Below are positions 23,112 through 34,390 of a DNA stretch of 64,000 nucleotides, piece after piece. The stretch spans positions 62,001-126,000 of the forward strand of contig NW_008805076.1 of the NCBI RefSeq assembly GCF_000004825.1. Direction: 5' to 3'. Both the position numbers and the translations under genes were made by a program. This DNA comes from Heterostelium album PN500. Taxonomy: Eukaryota; Evosea; Eumycetozoa; Acytosteliales; Acytosteliaceae. The notes below the pieces were generated by a model. The model was not told the DNA's origin. It saw only the letters and a program-made list of their open reading frames with translations, and did no database searches. Every line of letters starts with the position of its first letter. The stretch's first letter is position 1.

Positions 23112-26100
23112 TTAGATTAACATGACACCGAGTGAAAATATCGATAAAATAATGCTAATTGATAGGTTGTTTGATGACGATAGATCACCAGTAGTGCTTG
23201 TGCCAGGGGTTGAAGTTGTAGATGAGGTGGTTGTGGTGCTTGTACCAGTAGTTGAAGTTGTAGATGAGGTACTTGTGCTTGTGTCAGTGGTAGTGTTGAG
23301 AGTCGGTTCAGAACAATCAAGACCTGTATATCCTTTATCACATTTACAAATGGCATTAGTATAGTTACATTGACCATGAGATGAACAATCATTCAAACAA
23401 GGTCTTGTATAGTAAAATAGTGTGTCGTTGTTGAATGTTTCTTGATCTGAAACTGAAACATAAACTGAAACAAGATTGTTTTTGGAGTCGGCTTCTCCCG
23501 ATGGTGTGATGGTGCATATTAAATTGTTGGTGTTGATTTGTGTCACAGCACATTCTTCATTATTGATTTTCAAAACAAGGTCGATATTAATAAAATTGTC
23601 ACCAGTGATTGTGAAATTAACTGGTTGATTTTTAAAGTATAGCTTTGGATTGATATCTGTGATTGTTGGTGCTAGATATCCAGATGAGTATTTGTTTGAT
23701 GTTGGATTATAGACAACAAAAGATCCTGCACCAGATGATACAATACAAATAAGAGTTGCTGGGAAATTCTCTTTACTTTCAGATTCACATTCTAATTGTT
23801 CTCCATTAAGATAGATTGGAGTGGAAATAAGGAAGGTTCCAACAACTGTAATATTTCCTCCAGTCACTGGTATAACTGATACTGATGTGATATTCGATTT
23901 AAGATTAAGATTTAATGATACATCAGCTTGTTTGGAATCAACGAGAATAGTATAATTGTTGTTTAATATTGTTGTTGGAAGTTGAGCAACTATTTCGCTA
24001 TCGCTAACCGAAGTAAAGATTGTATCTACATTGACATTTCCGAGGTCAGTCATCTTAAGAAGAAAAGCTGAAGATCCAAAGTTAGTTCCTGAAATTGTAA
24101 TTACAATTGCATTATTATCGTCTTGTGTGTAGGAAGTGATAGTAGGGCTGTTATACTGGAAAGTAAGAGTATTGGAATAGACACCACGAAGTTGACTGAA
24201 CATACGAATTCTTCTATCTGTGAGAATACCTTGAGGTGTTGAGAGTTGGCATAAATTTCCCGAGATAACTTGACACGCTACTGAAATATCACCAAAGATA
24301 GTTGTTAAATATTGTTCGTTGTTTGACGTGAAGAAATCACCTTTGATAACAAAATATACACCGGCGTATGTATCAATCGATTCTTGACCAACTGAGGTTA
24401 AATATGGAACAAGGATTACATTTGTACTAAATACACTTGAACTAGAAACAAGAACTTGTAAATTGGTCTCAGTTGAACCTGCTGGTACTGTAAAGTTTAG
24501 TGATTTGGCAGTTGAGTTGAATGAAATTGGTTGAGTATTCCATGTGATTGATAAGTATTGTGATGGAACCATGTCGGAGGCATTGAATGAGATGATGTTG
24601 TTTATCTGTGTGTAGGTTGGTCCGAAAGATGGTTTGATGAAAGTGAGCAGATTAAATTGATCGGAACTATATCCATTGAATGTCACTTGAGCCTGACAAG
24701 TTTGAAGTGGTGTAACTGTCTGTTTTCCATCGAGAGCTAAAGAACAACCAATCGAATTGACAGAGTTGAACTTCATATCGGTACAATTGATTCCACAAAC
24801 TGTAATTTGGTAGTTTGCTGTGTTGACAAAGTTATTTCCGGTTATGGTAATATTAGAAACACCCACATAAGGGATTGATGGTGTACCTCCAACGATATAT
24901 GGTTTGGGAACAGAACAGTCGTCAGCGAGCCAACCGGAATTGCAAACGCATCCACCAGAGATACATTGACCGTGACCTGAGCATTGATTTTCACATAGAC
25001 TTGTATATTTCATTGTGTACATCCTTGAAGAGGATGACAGAACACTGACAACCTTGAGATCTTTATCGACGCCAACAGCATAGGAATAGGAATTTAGATT
25101 TTGACTAACTGGCTCTACAGGTTGAATACTCACAAATGTTGGTTTCAATCCAGTGTCAGATATTGTTACAACACCAAGATTTCCTTGTTTATCAACAACG
25201 GAAATGAATATTTGTCGGTAATCGATGTCATAGTTCATGTTAATGCATCTGCCGACGTCACTGGTGAGTGGAAATACGTTCTGTTGACCGGTTGTCACAT
25301 TGAATCTTTCGAGATACGCACCATTACTGTCGGTAGTACAAGTATAGACCATGTAGTTATAGGCAAAAGCTGTCATCGAAGCGGTTTTCGAATGGCTAAG
25401 ATAGAGTAAGGTAGAGGCAGGTCCTACATAATTTAAATAGATTAATCCACCATATGATAAATAGAGAACTTTGCTCACTCTATCATAAACCATAAAGTCA
25501 ATCTCAGCGTCAAGCGGCACTGGAACATCGTACATATAAGTCGAACCTGGAGAGTAGTATTGGCCAGCGGTATTGTAGTTCCAGATAGTACCAGTTATTA
25601 TCATCCTTAACAGATTGCTATGATAAAATGTCAATTCCGAGATGTATTCATTCTTGTCGTTGACCACCCATCGTTGGATCATATTTTTTTTCGTCAATAT
25701 GCCAGTGGTATCATATTGCTGGGAGATCGAAGCAGAACCTGTCATGTCCTGAACGAAGATGCAAGCGAGTTCAGAAACCGTTGAGGAACTATTCTCTGAT
25801 TTCAAAGGCAGTGCAATGGCCATGTTGGTACCGCCATTGGCAGTGGTGGCGAGCGAACTAATGATGGCATCGTTACTCAGTGGATCGAGATTGTCAGAGT
25901 ACCTAAAGACAGTGGATCTCTGGTTGTTCGACATGATCATAAAATTCCTTTGGCCAGGCATATTCATGTCGGTTGCAAACTCGCCTCTAGCTATTCCATT
26001 GATTGGTACACCACCAACCTCTAACAACAACTTGGTGTATTGTGTTCCAAACACTTGTGCATTGGTATGGTCAACCAAAAGAAGTTGAATAATTACAAAG

Positions 26101-26147
26101 TATATAAATAATAGTGTATAAATAAATTTATTCAAATTCATTTTCAT
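23112..26147 (-). CDS. GPI-anchored surface protein with EGF-like and IPT/TIG domains
   Basis: Single exon, 1,011 residues. A signal peptide (about residues 1-30, hydrophobic, ending in TNAQ) is followed by a roughly 370-residue beta-rich, propeller-like region. Then comes an EGF-like module (CSGHGQCISGGCVC), several IPT/TIG immunoglobulin-like domains (pattern PxIxG...ITITGxNF), a second EGF-like module (CSSHGQCNYTNAICKC), a Thr/Ser-rich stalk and a C-terminal hydrophobic tail after SSNN, typical of GPI attachment. The architecture matches the dictyostelid TIG/EGF families that include cell-adhesion and allorecognition proteins, although Tgr proteins usually have a transmembrane segment. The specific ligand is unknown. 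Many N-glycosylation sites support an extracellular site. Confidence 0.82.
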   Translation of the reverse strand: MKMNLNKFIYTLLFIYFVIIQLLLVDHTNAQVFGTQYTKLLLEVGGVPINGIARGEFATDMNMPGQRNFMIMSNNQRSTVFRYSDNLDPLSNDAIISSLATTANGGTNMAIALPLKSENSSSTVSELACIFVQDMTGSASISQQYDTTGILTKKNMIQRWVVNDKNEYISELTFYHSNLLRMIITGTIWNYNTAGQYYSPGSTYMYDVPVPLDAEIDFMVYDRVSKVLYLSYGGLIYLNYVGPASTLLYLSHSKTASMTAFAYNYMVYTCTTDSNGAYLERFNVTTGQQNVFPLTSDVGRCINMNYDIDYRQIFISVVDKQGNLGVVTISDTGLKPTFVSIQPVEPVSQNLNSYSYAVGVDKDLKVVSVLSSSSRMYTMKYTSLCENQCSGHGQCISGGCVCNSGWLADDCSVPKPYIVGGTPSIPYVGVSNITITGNNFVNTANYQITVCGINCTDMKFNSVNSIGCSLALDGKQTVTPLQTCQAQVTFNGYSSDQFNLLTFIKPSFGPTYTQINNIISFNASDMVPSQYLSITWNTQPISFNSTAKSLNFTVPAGSTETNLQVLVSSSSVFSTNVILVPYLTSVGQESIDTYAGVYFVIKGDFFTSNNEQYLTTIFGDISVACQVISGNLCQLSTPQGILTDRRIRMFSQLRGVYSNTLTFQYNSPTITSYTQDDNNAIVITISGTNFGSSAFLLKMTDLGNVNVDTIFTSVSDSEIVAQLPTTILNNNYTILVDSKQADVSLNLNLKSNITSVSVIPVTGGNITVVGTFLISTPIYLNGEQLECESESKENFPATLICIVSSGAGSFVVYNPTSNKYSSGYLAPTITDINPKLYFKNQPVNFTITGDNFINIDLVLKINNEECAVTQINTNNLICTITPSGEADSKNNLVSVYVSVSDQETFNNDTLFYYTRPCLNDCSSHGQCNYTNAICKCDKGYTGLDCSEPTLNTTTDTSTSTSSTTSTTGTSTTTTSSTTSTPGTSTTGDLSSSNNLSISIILSIFSLGVMLI

Positions 26148-26974
26148 GATTTTATTTTAAAGTTACTATTAATAGTAATTGACTTGTCGAATTTGATAAT
26201 AAGGAAAGTTCATCTAAAAAAAAAATAAAATCGTGTTGATGGGAATTTTGTCCAATTTCATAGTTGCCTATTCAACGAAAAAACAAAGTTTGATCAAACA
26301 ACAGAGACACAAGAAAGCAAAGATTAAAATAACAATGATCGAGATTTTTTGTTATTTTGTTTTAAAAAAATATCTTTTGAATTTATTTAAAATACAACTA
26401 TAACGTTATGTCTTTATCTTTTTTCCAATTTAATTGTTTACCAAAGAAACAAATATAAATTTAATCTTTTATTTTTTCTAACACGAATGTTTAATCGATT
26501 TTTTTTTTTATCTTTAAAAAATTTTTAAACGCTATTCTCTGTGTCGAACGTGCAAATCTAACCTATATAATAGAATGAGTGTATCTAAATATTGTTGTAG
26601 ATATGGTATAGAATTATGAATGGGCAACACTAATGAATATCATCAATATTTAAAACCGATTATAGAGTTAGAGTTCACTTAGTGTTAAAGGGTAAGTGCA
26701 TTATATTATGATCTTCATTGTTAATTTGAAATATTAAATACTAATAAATATAAAATATATATAGATCAGAATTAGTTCACTTTCCTCTTTTAGATGGTAA
26801 CAAATTACAAAGTTTTATATTCAACCGCCACAAGGTAAAGGTGAATGAGTGCATCCAAAAAAAAAAAGAGAGAAACTCGAAATACTTTATTTGACTGTAT
26901 GTTATTATAGTTAAGGAATGAATACAATTTATACAACTACAACTAATCTCCAACATATTTTATATGAACTATCT
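26148..26974. other. Spacer upstream of the TIG/EGF gene
   Basis: AT-rich, with no gene, RNA or repeat recognised. The first 100 bases probably hold the promoter of the minus-strand gene. Confidence 0.45.
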
Positions 26975-27046
26975 TGTGTTCTATTTATAATGACCAAGAA
27001 TTAATATTGGAAGATTAACAAGTTGATGTTCTTTTTTGTTTCGTTC
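26975..27046 (-). pseudogene. Inverted fragment of an FNIP gene first exon
   Basis: The reverse complement begins ATGAACGAAACAAAAAAGAA and continues with codons corresponding to the N-terminal 20-25 residues of the FNIP genes (cf. KEHLLVNLPLLLLSHI). It is opposite in strand to the adjoining exon 2 fragment at 27068-27330 and has lost its frame. Confidence 0.75.
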
Positions 27047-27067
27047 ATCACCACGATCACAAATCTA

Positions 27068-27330
27068 TATTGTCTTTTAAACATAAAGAAACTTGATAGT
27101 ATTCCATCGTGTGAAACTACAGTTATTTTAGAACCGAGAATTCAAGTCGATTCCCAAAATCTTTATAGTATAACCATCAAATGTAAATGAATTGATAAAT
27201 TGTCGAACACTCAAATACAAATTGCCAGATTCCATTCAAACACTATCTATATGATGAAGAGTTGACAGCCAACAACATTCCACGTGGAATCAAAAGTATA
27301 CTTTGGCAAGCGACAGCTTCAATCAAAAAT
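27068..27330 (+). pseudogene. Fragment of an FNIP gene second exon
   Basis: Resembles the start of exon 2 of the FNIP genes: SIPSxxTTVIL, then VNELINCRTLKYKLPDSIQTL, then LTANNIPRGIKS. Several changes break the frame and it stops abruptly near 27330. It lies head-to-head with the inverted exon 1 fragment just upstream. Confidence 0.8.
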
Positions 27331-27667
27331 AGTGTTTACAATTCCGTGGAAAAAATAGAAGCAAATTAAAAAAATTTGAGTGGTACCACTGAAATTAGTA
27401 TGGCTTTTCTCCCTTGCTCTATAAATTGTTCAAAAAAACCCAACCTACAAAATGAAATAACACATTTCATTGGGAACACTAAGTGTTATTTACTTCTAAA
27501 ACTTCCACTGCAAATGACCTCATACACCCACAGTAGCTGAACTCATGCTAAATTAAATTATTAAAACTTTGGTGGTATAGTAGAAAAAACAATAATATTT
27601 TTAATCATGATCAAATTTTTATTTGTTATTATTGTTTTTTTTTAAAATTACTTATTGTTTATTAAAG
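27331..27667. other. Spacer upstream of FNIP gene 1
   Basis: No gene or repeat recognised. Probable promoter of FNIP gene 1 in its last 100 bases, which are T-rich. Confidence 0.45.
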
Positions 27668-29429
27668 ATGAATGAAAACAAAGAACATAGATTTGTTAAT
27701 ATTCCAATATTACTTCTTATTTTTATAATAAATAGAATTCCTGATAATTTAGATAGAATTTGTTGGAGTTTAGTTTGTAAGAGATGGTTTGATAATAGAG
27801 ATAAATATTTATTGTTCAATACCGATGAAATCAGTTTGATGTCAAATTATAATAATTATAATAGTGCGGCACCATTTCATCTACAATCATACAAATCAAT
27901 CTATTTGAAATCAATAGATAAGAAGAGAGATTGTATATTCAATATTGGTTTAGGTTATCCTTATTGTCCCAAATATGACTATTCAATTGAATATCGTAAG
28001 TTTTTTTAAAAAAAGATTGTTTAATTATTTAAAATACTAATGTATATATAATATAGGAGCATTTAAAAAAATTGATAGTATTCCATCGAATGTAACTACT
28101 GTTATTTTAGATGACAATTTTCTTAGTAATTCCCGACATAATTTAATCGATTCCGAACATCTTTCTAAGCTGTTATCTCAATCTCCAAATGTAAAGGAAT
28201 TGCAAAATTGTAAAACTCTCAAATACAAATTACCAGAAGAAATTCAAACACTTTCTATCCATTCAAGGTCTTTTGAAGAGTTGACAGCCAACAACATTCC
28301 ACGTGGAATCAAAAATATTACTTTGAAGGTTAACCATTTCAAACAACAGATTGGTAGAGGTGTTCTTCCAGAAGGTCTTGAAAGTATTTGCTTTGGTAGT
28401 GAATATAGAATAAAGATAGAACCAGATGTACTGCCATCCTCATTGAAACATCTGTATCTTGAGAGTGATCTTACCAAACTCAAAAAACAATCACTTCCAG
28501 CCAACCTCGAAGTTCTACAGCTCCCTAAAGAAAATTCCATCAATAAGTTGTTGTTACCAAACACTCTTCATACAATATTAGAGATATCATCCTGCTATAT
28601 ACCTACGTTAATGAAATTTCCTCATCTAACAACTCTGTCATTCTATGACAGTAGTTCCTCATTGGATATCAATGAGCTTCCACCAAACTTAACCAACCTG
28701 TCATTCTCAGGTGATTATCAACTTAAATGTGCAATACCACCAACAATTACACATTTGGATATTAAAAATTGTAGATTTGAGAGTAGTGAAATATTACCAA
28801 AGACCTCAAACTACAGATTTGAAATTCTAATATCGCCAAAGTGCCCAGAACTACAAATGACAAATGTTCACATTTCTAAATTGGCACTTAATAGTCTCAT
28901 TGATATCACACCTGGAATGATTACACCGGGAATCGAATCATTGGATCTATCAATGACCACCAGTAAAATCTACGTTGGATCAATACCAGAGTCAGTGAAA
29001 CACTTGTCATTAAATATGACTACTGAGAATTATCATAATGTCATCCCGGAAACAGTTGAAACACTCGAGTTGCACAGAACCGATTCACTAACAGCTAACA
29101 GCATTCCAAAAACATTGAAAACCTTGATCATACCGTTTTCAAAATCAACACTTCAGTTCATTCCTCGACCACTTCCACCAAACATCATCTTTTGTGAAAC
29201 CAATCTCCAACACGCATCTCATATAAGAAAACTTGATCACCAATATTATCTATTGTTTGGCAAACCAATCGAAGAAGTCGATGGAGAGATTACTAGTGAA
29301 CAACCAGCTTTTCATTTCACAACAGCAATCTTTCATGAATCTGAATTCATTGATCTACTTTCACGTGAATCAAAGAAACCAAACCCATTTAACTACTTTA
29401 ACCTAAATCAATTTTTTATAAATAAATAA
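27668..29429 (+). CDS. FNIP-repeat protein with an F-box-like N-terminus, copy 1
   Basis: Exons 27668-27995 and 28057-29429, 566 residues. The head (about 10-60: LLLIFIINRIPDNLDRICWS then LVCKRWFDNRDKY) has the helical pattern of F-box-like modules in dictyostelid FNIP proteins. It is followed by about ten leucine-rich FNIP repeats (LPxSLxxLxLxxxF). A conserved C-terminus ends in FHFTTAIFHESEFIDLLSRE. FNIP proteins are a large dictyostelid-specific family of unknown function; an adaptor role in ubiquitin ligases is an inference from the F-box-like head. Start 27668 matches the MNE start of copy 2; an upstream in-frame ATG at 27623 would add 15 hydrophobic residues and is less likely. Confidence 0.88.
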
Positions 29430-29761
29430 GTAACCGTTGAACAATTAAAATAAATAATAATATTAAAATTAGTATTCATGTTTAAATCTATCAAGTTATC
29501 AATAAATTTATTCCAACAAACATTAGCATTACAAAACCTTGATATTAACATGATCGATCTAACACTTTTTGTTTACAATTGGTACCCATAAATTACTGTA
29601 AAGATATTCAATCTTCGATCAATCTAAATTAAAACAACTACATTCTAAAATAGTTCTGATATCAATAGACTATTGCCTGCCAAATTACAACAAACTATTG
29701 GTAGATCATCAGAATAAAAGAAAGAATAAATTAATATTTTTGATCTTTTTTTTTTTTTTTG
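29430..29761. other. Spacer between the two FNIP genes
   Basis: AT-rich, with a T14 run just before the palindrome at 29762. No gene recognised. Confidence 0.5.
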
Positions 29762-29807
29762 TTTTTCATTCATTTCTTTAATGATCATTAAAGAAATGAA
29801 TGAAAAA
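29762..29807. repeat. 46-bp perfect palindrome over the FNIP gene 2 start codon
   Basis: Bases 29762-29784 are the exact reverse complement of 29785-29807, with no spacer (centre TGATCA). The right arm resembles the 5' end of FNIP gene 1 (TTAAAG..ATGAATGAAAA), so the left arm is the newly made inverted copy. The mRNA leader could fold into a hairpin that hides the ATG at 29796. Confidence 0.92.
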
Positions 29808-31528
29808 AATAAAGAACATCTACTTGTTAATCTTCCATTATTACTTCTTAGTCATATTATAAATAGAATACCTGATAATTTAGATAGAATATGTTGGAGT
29901 TTAGTTTGTAAGAGATGGTTTGATAATAGAGATAAATATATTTGGTTCAACACCGATGAAATCAGTTTGATGTCAAATAATAATAGTACTTCATCATTTC
30001 ATTTACAATCATATAAATCAATCTATTTGAAATCGATAGGTAAAAGAGAATGTACATTAGGTATTGGTTCAATCACTCTTTATAATCCAAAATATGACTA
30101 TTCAATTGATAATCGTAAGTTTGTTTGTCTTTTAAATAAAATAAAAAAAGATAGATATATATTAATTATTTAAACTTCATTTTAGAATCATTTCATAAAC
30201 TTAAAAGTATTCCATCGAATGTAACTACTGTTATTTTAAAAGATGCACCAAGACTTAATCCTCTTTATAAAAATGTTTTCAATGATTCTCCGCCTGATTC
30301 CGAACATCTTTGTAGGTTGTTATTACAATCTCCAAATGTAAAGGAATTGAGATACTGTCGAACACTCAAATACAGATTGCCAGATTCCATTCAAAAACTA
30401 TCTATCTGCTTGGCGTATGGTGAAAAGATGACAGCCAACAACATTCCACGTCAAGTTCAAAGTATTTCTTTAAATTGCAACTTTTTCGATCGACCATTTA
30501 CTAGAGATGTTTCTGGTAATCAGAATCATCAAGTGATAGAACCAGGTGTACTACCAACCTCACTGAAACATCTGTATCTGGGATATGGTAGTATTCAACT
30601 CCACCCAGAATCACTGCCAGCCAACCTAGAAGTTCTACAGATAGGAAGAGTGGCACCGCCAACCGGGTTGTTATTACCAAACACTCTTCATACAATACTA
30701 GAGATATCATCGTGTTGGACTCCAATGTTAATGACACTACCTCATCTAACTACTCTGTCACTACGTGATAGTACTCGCTCATTGGTCATCAATGAACTTC
30801 CACCAACTTTGACCGACCTGTCATTTTCAGGTGATTATCAACTTAACTTTGAAATGCCCCCGACTATCACACATTTGGATCTTAGCAATTGTAGATTCGA
30901 GTACTATCAAATATTCCCAGTGACATCAAACTACCGACTTGAAGTTCTAACGACAACAAAGTTACCAAAACAACAACAGACAAACGTTCACATTTCAAAA
31001 TTGGTATTTCAATGTCTTACTCTAGGAACACTCACACCTGGAATAATTCCAGCCGGAATCGAATCATTGGATCTATCGATGAGCATAAACAACATCTCGG
31101 TTGGATCCATACCAGAGTCAGTGAAACACTTGTCATTAAATATGGTATATGAAAGTTATCAGGATGTCATTCCGGAAACAGTTGAAACACTTCAGTTGCA
31201 CAGAACCGATTCACTAACAACCAACATTATTCCAAAAACATTGAAAACCTTGATCATACCGTTTTCAAAATCAACACTTCAGTTCATTCCTCGACCACTT
31301 CCACCAAAAATCATCTTTCGTGAAACCGATCTCCAACACGCATCTCACATAAGAAAACTTGATCACCAATATTATCTATTGTTTGGCAAACCAATGGAGG
31401 AATTCAAAGGAATGTTTACCAGTGAAAGACAACCAGCTTTTCATTTCACAACAGCAATCTTTCATGAATCTAAATTCATTGATCTACTTTCACGCCACGC
31501 CAATCAATTTAAAACATTCGACAAATAA
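29796..31528 (+). CDS. FNIP-repeat protein with an F-box-like N-terminus, copy 2
   Basis: Tandem paralogue of the gene at 27668, with the same intron position and phase. Exons 29796-30114 and 30186-31528, 553 residues. The F-box-like head is nearly identical (IPDNLDRICWSLVCKRWFDN). FNIP repeats fill exon 2, and the C-terminus FHFTTAIFHESKFIDLLSR is shared. The start at 29796 (MNEKNKEH) aligns with copy 1; the in-frame ATG at 29781 lies at the centre of the palindrome and was probably created by it. Copy 2 differs from copy 1 by indels inside the repeats, as is common for this family. Confidence 0.88.
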
Positions 31529-32572
31529 ACAAGTCAAAAAAAAAACAAATATTATTCATCTTATAATTTATCAAGTTATCGACCTATGACAACGATAATA
31601 TCATACAATCTGATAACAAAAAGTACTTAGAAACGTTTGATAAAAAAAACTTTCCAATTAATGGTGATGTTGTCTCCATAAAGTCAGATGTGTGGAGGCT
31701 AATACTATGTGGCTCTATTTGAAAGAGATACGAGATTCCTCGATGATAATGGTACTCTTGATAACATTGTCGTTATAAAGGGTTGTTGTGAAAAGAGATG
31801 ATTATTTTAGAACAAATATAATATTTAAAAAATAGTTTTTAAAAACAAAGTTGAAAACATTCACTGGTGTGCAGCTATTAATAGCATTACATATATACAT
31901 TGCAAAAGCCTGATAAACCATCTTTTAAATTTAGTGTTGGCAGAAACACTAAATTTCATTTCATAGTAGTAGTACTCCTAACTAAAATATCATCTTTATT
32001 TGAGAGAGGCAAGCAGAATTTGTAAAATTGATAACTAATAACCAATCAATATCTAATGATTCTATCACCTTTTTGTTATTATGTTCGTTCTTCTTTGTTG
32101 TTATAATTAATCATTATTGATCTTCTTTCATCAAAATCGAATACAAATAAATCAAATTTAAAATATTATAATAAAACTCTGCAGAATCATTTCATTGTTT
32201 AAATTAAGAATAGATGTCATCATTTATTTTTATTGAATTCCGATTTTTTTTGGGGATCGGTTAAAATTTGACTAATTCAACTCCAAAAAAAACCATTTTT
32301 ATTTTATGAATGAAAGTCCAGATTTATGATGCAAAGGCAACACAATAATGCATTTATTTTGTAATTGTTTTTTAAAGTTTGACAAGTTAAAAGAAGAAGT
32401 TTATTTTGTTGCAATAATTTAATATTATTATTTTACATTTTAATTTATAAATATTATTATTTAATTTGTACATATATTATTATTATTTTTTATATATTTT
32501 ATTTAATAATTGTATATTAGTTTATTTTAGTTTATATTAGTTTAGTTTAGTTTTGTATTTTTTATTTATTAT
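31529..32572. other. Spacer with a short hairpin
   Basis: No gene recognised. A 12-bp perfect inverted repeat (31927-31938 with 31945-31956, loop GGCAGA) stands alone. The stretch 31640-31800 has slightly higher GC and may be old coding debris, but I could not assign it. The 3' end is the T/A-rich promoter of the kinase gene. Confidence 0.45.
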
Positions 32573-34390
32573 ATGGACCCATTTAATAATAAAATAGGAG
32601 GAGAAGAAGAAGATCATATAACTTCAACTGTAGATAACAGTGGAAGAAATGATAATAATGCTAGTAGTAGTAGTAATATGAACATGAATATGAATATGAA
32701 TATTAATGGAGCTAGTAGTAATGGTAATGGTAATACAGTTGCAGACTTAATATTAGCAATAGATGTTGGAACTACAAATATTAGAGCTATCATTTTCGAT
32801 CCGTTGTTGAATATTGTATCAAAATCAACACAGAATATACCTTTGATAATCGATCAGAATAGACCGGGCTATATCGAGCAGGATCCCATATTGATGTGGG
32901 AGATGTGTAAGGTTGTTGTGAAGGATGCCATTAGTTTGTCACCGGCTGCCTCGCATCCCGAGAGAATCAGATGTCTGGGCATTACCAACCAGCGTAGCAC
33001 TTTTCTGACATGGCGTCGTGATACTGGCAAACCGATACACAATCTCATCACCTGGCAAGATACTCGCTCAGCAGAGATCTGCAAGAACACCAACAATTCA
33101 TTCGCTGTCAAGGGTATACACGGTGCGACGCGATTCGCTCATCTCTTCACAGGCAAACCGAGATTCTTGCAGGCTAGCTACCTCGATGTCACCACTGCAC
33201 ATACGTCGTCGCGTCTCGCGTGGATACTGGAGAATCACGCCGAAGCAAAGAAAGCGGCGAAAGAGGAGCAAATGATGTTTGGAACGATCGATACTTGGCT
33301 GCTGTGGAATCTGACGGGTGGAAAGACACACGCCACCGACTACAGCAACTTTAGTACCACTGGACTGTACGACCCATTCGAAATGACCTACAACAAAGTG
33401 GTATTCTATCTCTTCAATATACCTTATCATATCATGCCAAAGATCTGTGATACCAGCTATCACTATGGTGAGACGCTGCAGGAGCTGTTTGGCGTCGCCA
33501 TACCGATCACCTCGTTGTGTGGCGACCAGCAATCTGCAATGTTTGGTGAGTGTTGCTTTAAGGAGGGCGACACCAAATTGACTATTGGAACAGGTTGTTT
33601 TGTAAATATCAATACAGGTTCACAGGCACGTGCTTCTCGCTACGGAATGTACCCGTTGATCGGCTGGAAAATTGGCTCGGAGATCACCTATGTTATGGAG
33701 GGAAAGGGTATGGCTGCGGGTACAGTAGTCGATTGGGCACAGTCGTTCGGTATGTTTGAATCGCCAGTGGATACATCGGATATGGCTGCATCGGTACCGC
33801 ACTCACAGGGTGTAGTATTCGTGCCGGCACTGACTGGTTTGGCGCCGCCACAAAACGATCCAAAAGCGCGTGGACTCATCATTGGATTGACACCATCCAC
33901 CAGAAAAGAACATGTAGTGAGAGCATTGCTAGAGTCGTTTGGATATCGTTGTAAAGAGCTGATAGATAGCATTATCTCGGATAACTATTGTCGCATCAAG
34001 AAGGTTGTCGCCGACGGCGGTGTCTGTCAGAACGACTTTGTCATGCAATTCACATCGGATATTTGTAATATTAATATAGATAGAGCGGCTCACCCAGAGA
34101 TGACAGCGGCAGGAGTATGTATGTTGGCAGGATTGAATGTAGGAATATGGAAATCGAAAGATGATCTTGTCAAACTGAGACAGAGCTCTCGTATTTTTGT
34201 CAATGGAATGAACAGAGACGTTATCAAAAAGCATTTCAAACGATGGACCAGAGCAGTCAGAAGATCGATGCACTGGGCATCCGAAGACAGTTTCAGTACC
34301 GCCAACGATGGGTTTGGTGAGGGGAGTGATGATGAATCAAACTACTCACCACACAACTCACAAAAGAAAATGCCTACTGTAGCAAATTAA
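32573..34390 (+). CDS. FGGY-family carbohydrate kinase, glycerol kinase 5 (GK5) type
   Basis: Single exon, 605 residues. Residues 1-55 are a low-complexity Asn/Met/Ser head. The FGGY kinase core begins with ILAIDVGTTNIRA (about 60-72). It continues through GYIEQDP, ITWQDTRSAE, FGTIDTWLLWNLTGG, CGDQQSAMFGECCF and ADGGVCQN, and ends with the RRSMHW block. The pattern follows human GK5 much more closely than classical glycerol kinase, as I recall both: DQQSAMFGECCF, YPLIGWKIG and the C-terminal KRSMxW are shared. The reaction is ATP-dependent phosphorylation of a polyol, presumably glycerol; the true substrate of GK5 is not firmly known. The tail after residue 570 is acidic and Ser-rich. Confidence 0.85.
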   Translation: MDPFNNKIGGEEEDHITSTVDNSGRNDNNASSSSNMNMNMNMNINGASSNGNGNTVADLILAIDVGTTNIRAIIFDPLLNIVSKSTQNIPLIIDQNRPGYIEQDPILMWEMCKVVVKDAISLSPAASHPERIRCLGITNQRSTFLTWRRDTGKPIHNLITWQDTRSAEICKNTNNSFAVKGIHGATRFAHLFTGKPRFLQASYLDVTTAHTSSRLAWILENHAEAKKAAKEEQMMFGTIDTWLLWNLTGGKTHATDYSNFSTTGLYDPFEMTYNKVVFYLFNIPYHIMPKICDTSYHYGETLQELFGVAIPITSLCGDQQSAMFGECCFKEGDTKLTIGTGCFVNINTGSQARASRYGMYPLIGWKIGSEITYVMEGKGMAAGTVVDWAQSFGMFESPVDTSDMAASVPHSQGVVFVPALTGLAPPQNDPKARGLIIGLTPSTRKEHVVRALLESFGYRCKELIDSIISDNYCRIKKVVADGGVCQNDFVMQFTSDICNINIDRAAHPEMTAAGVCMLAGLNVGIWKSKDDLVKLRQSSRIFVNGMNRDVIKKHFKRWTRAVRRSMHWASEDSFSTANDGFGEGSDDESNYSPHNSQKKMPTVAN

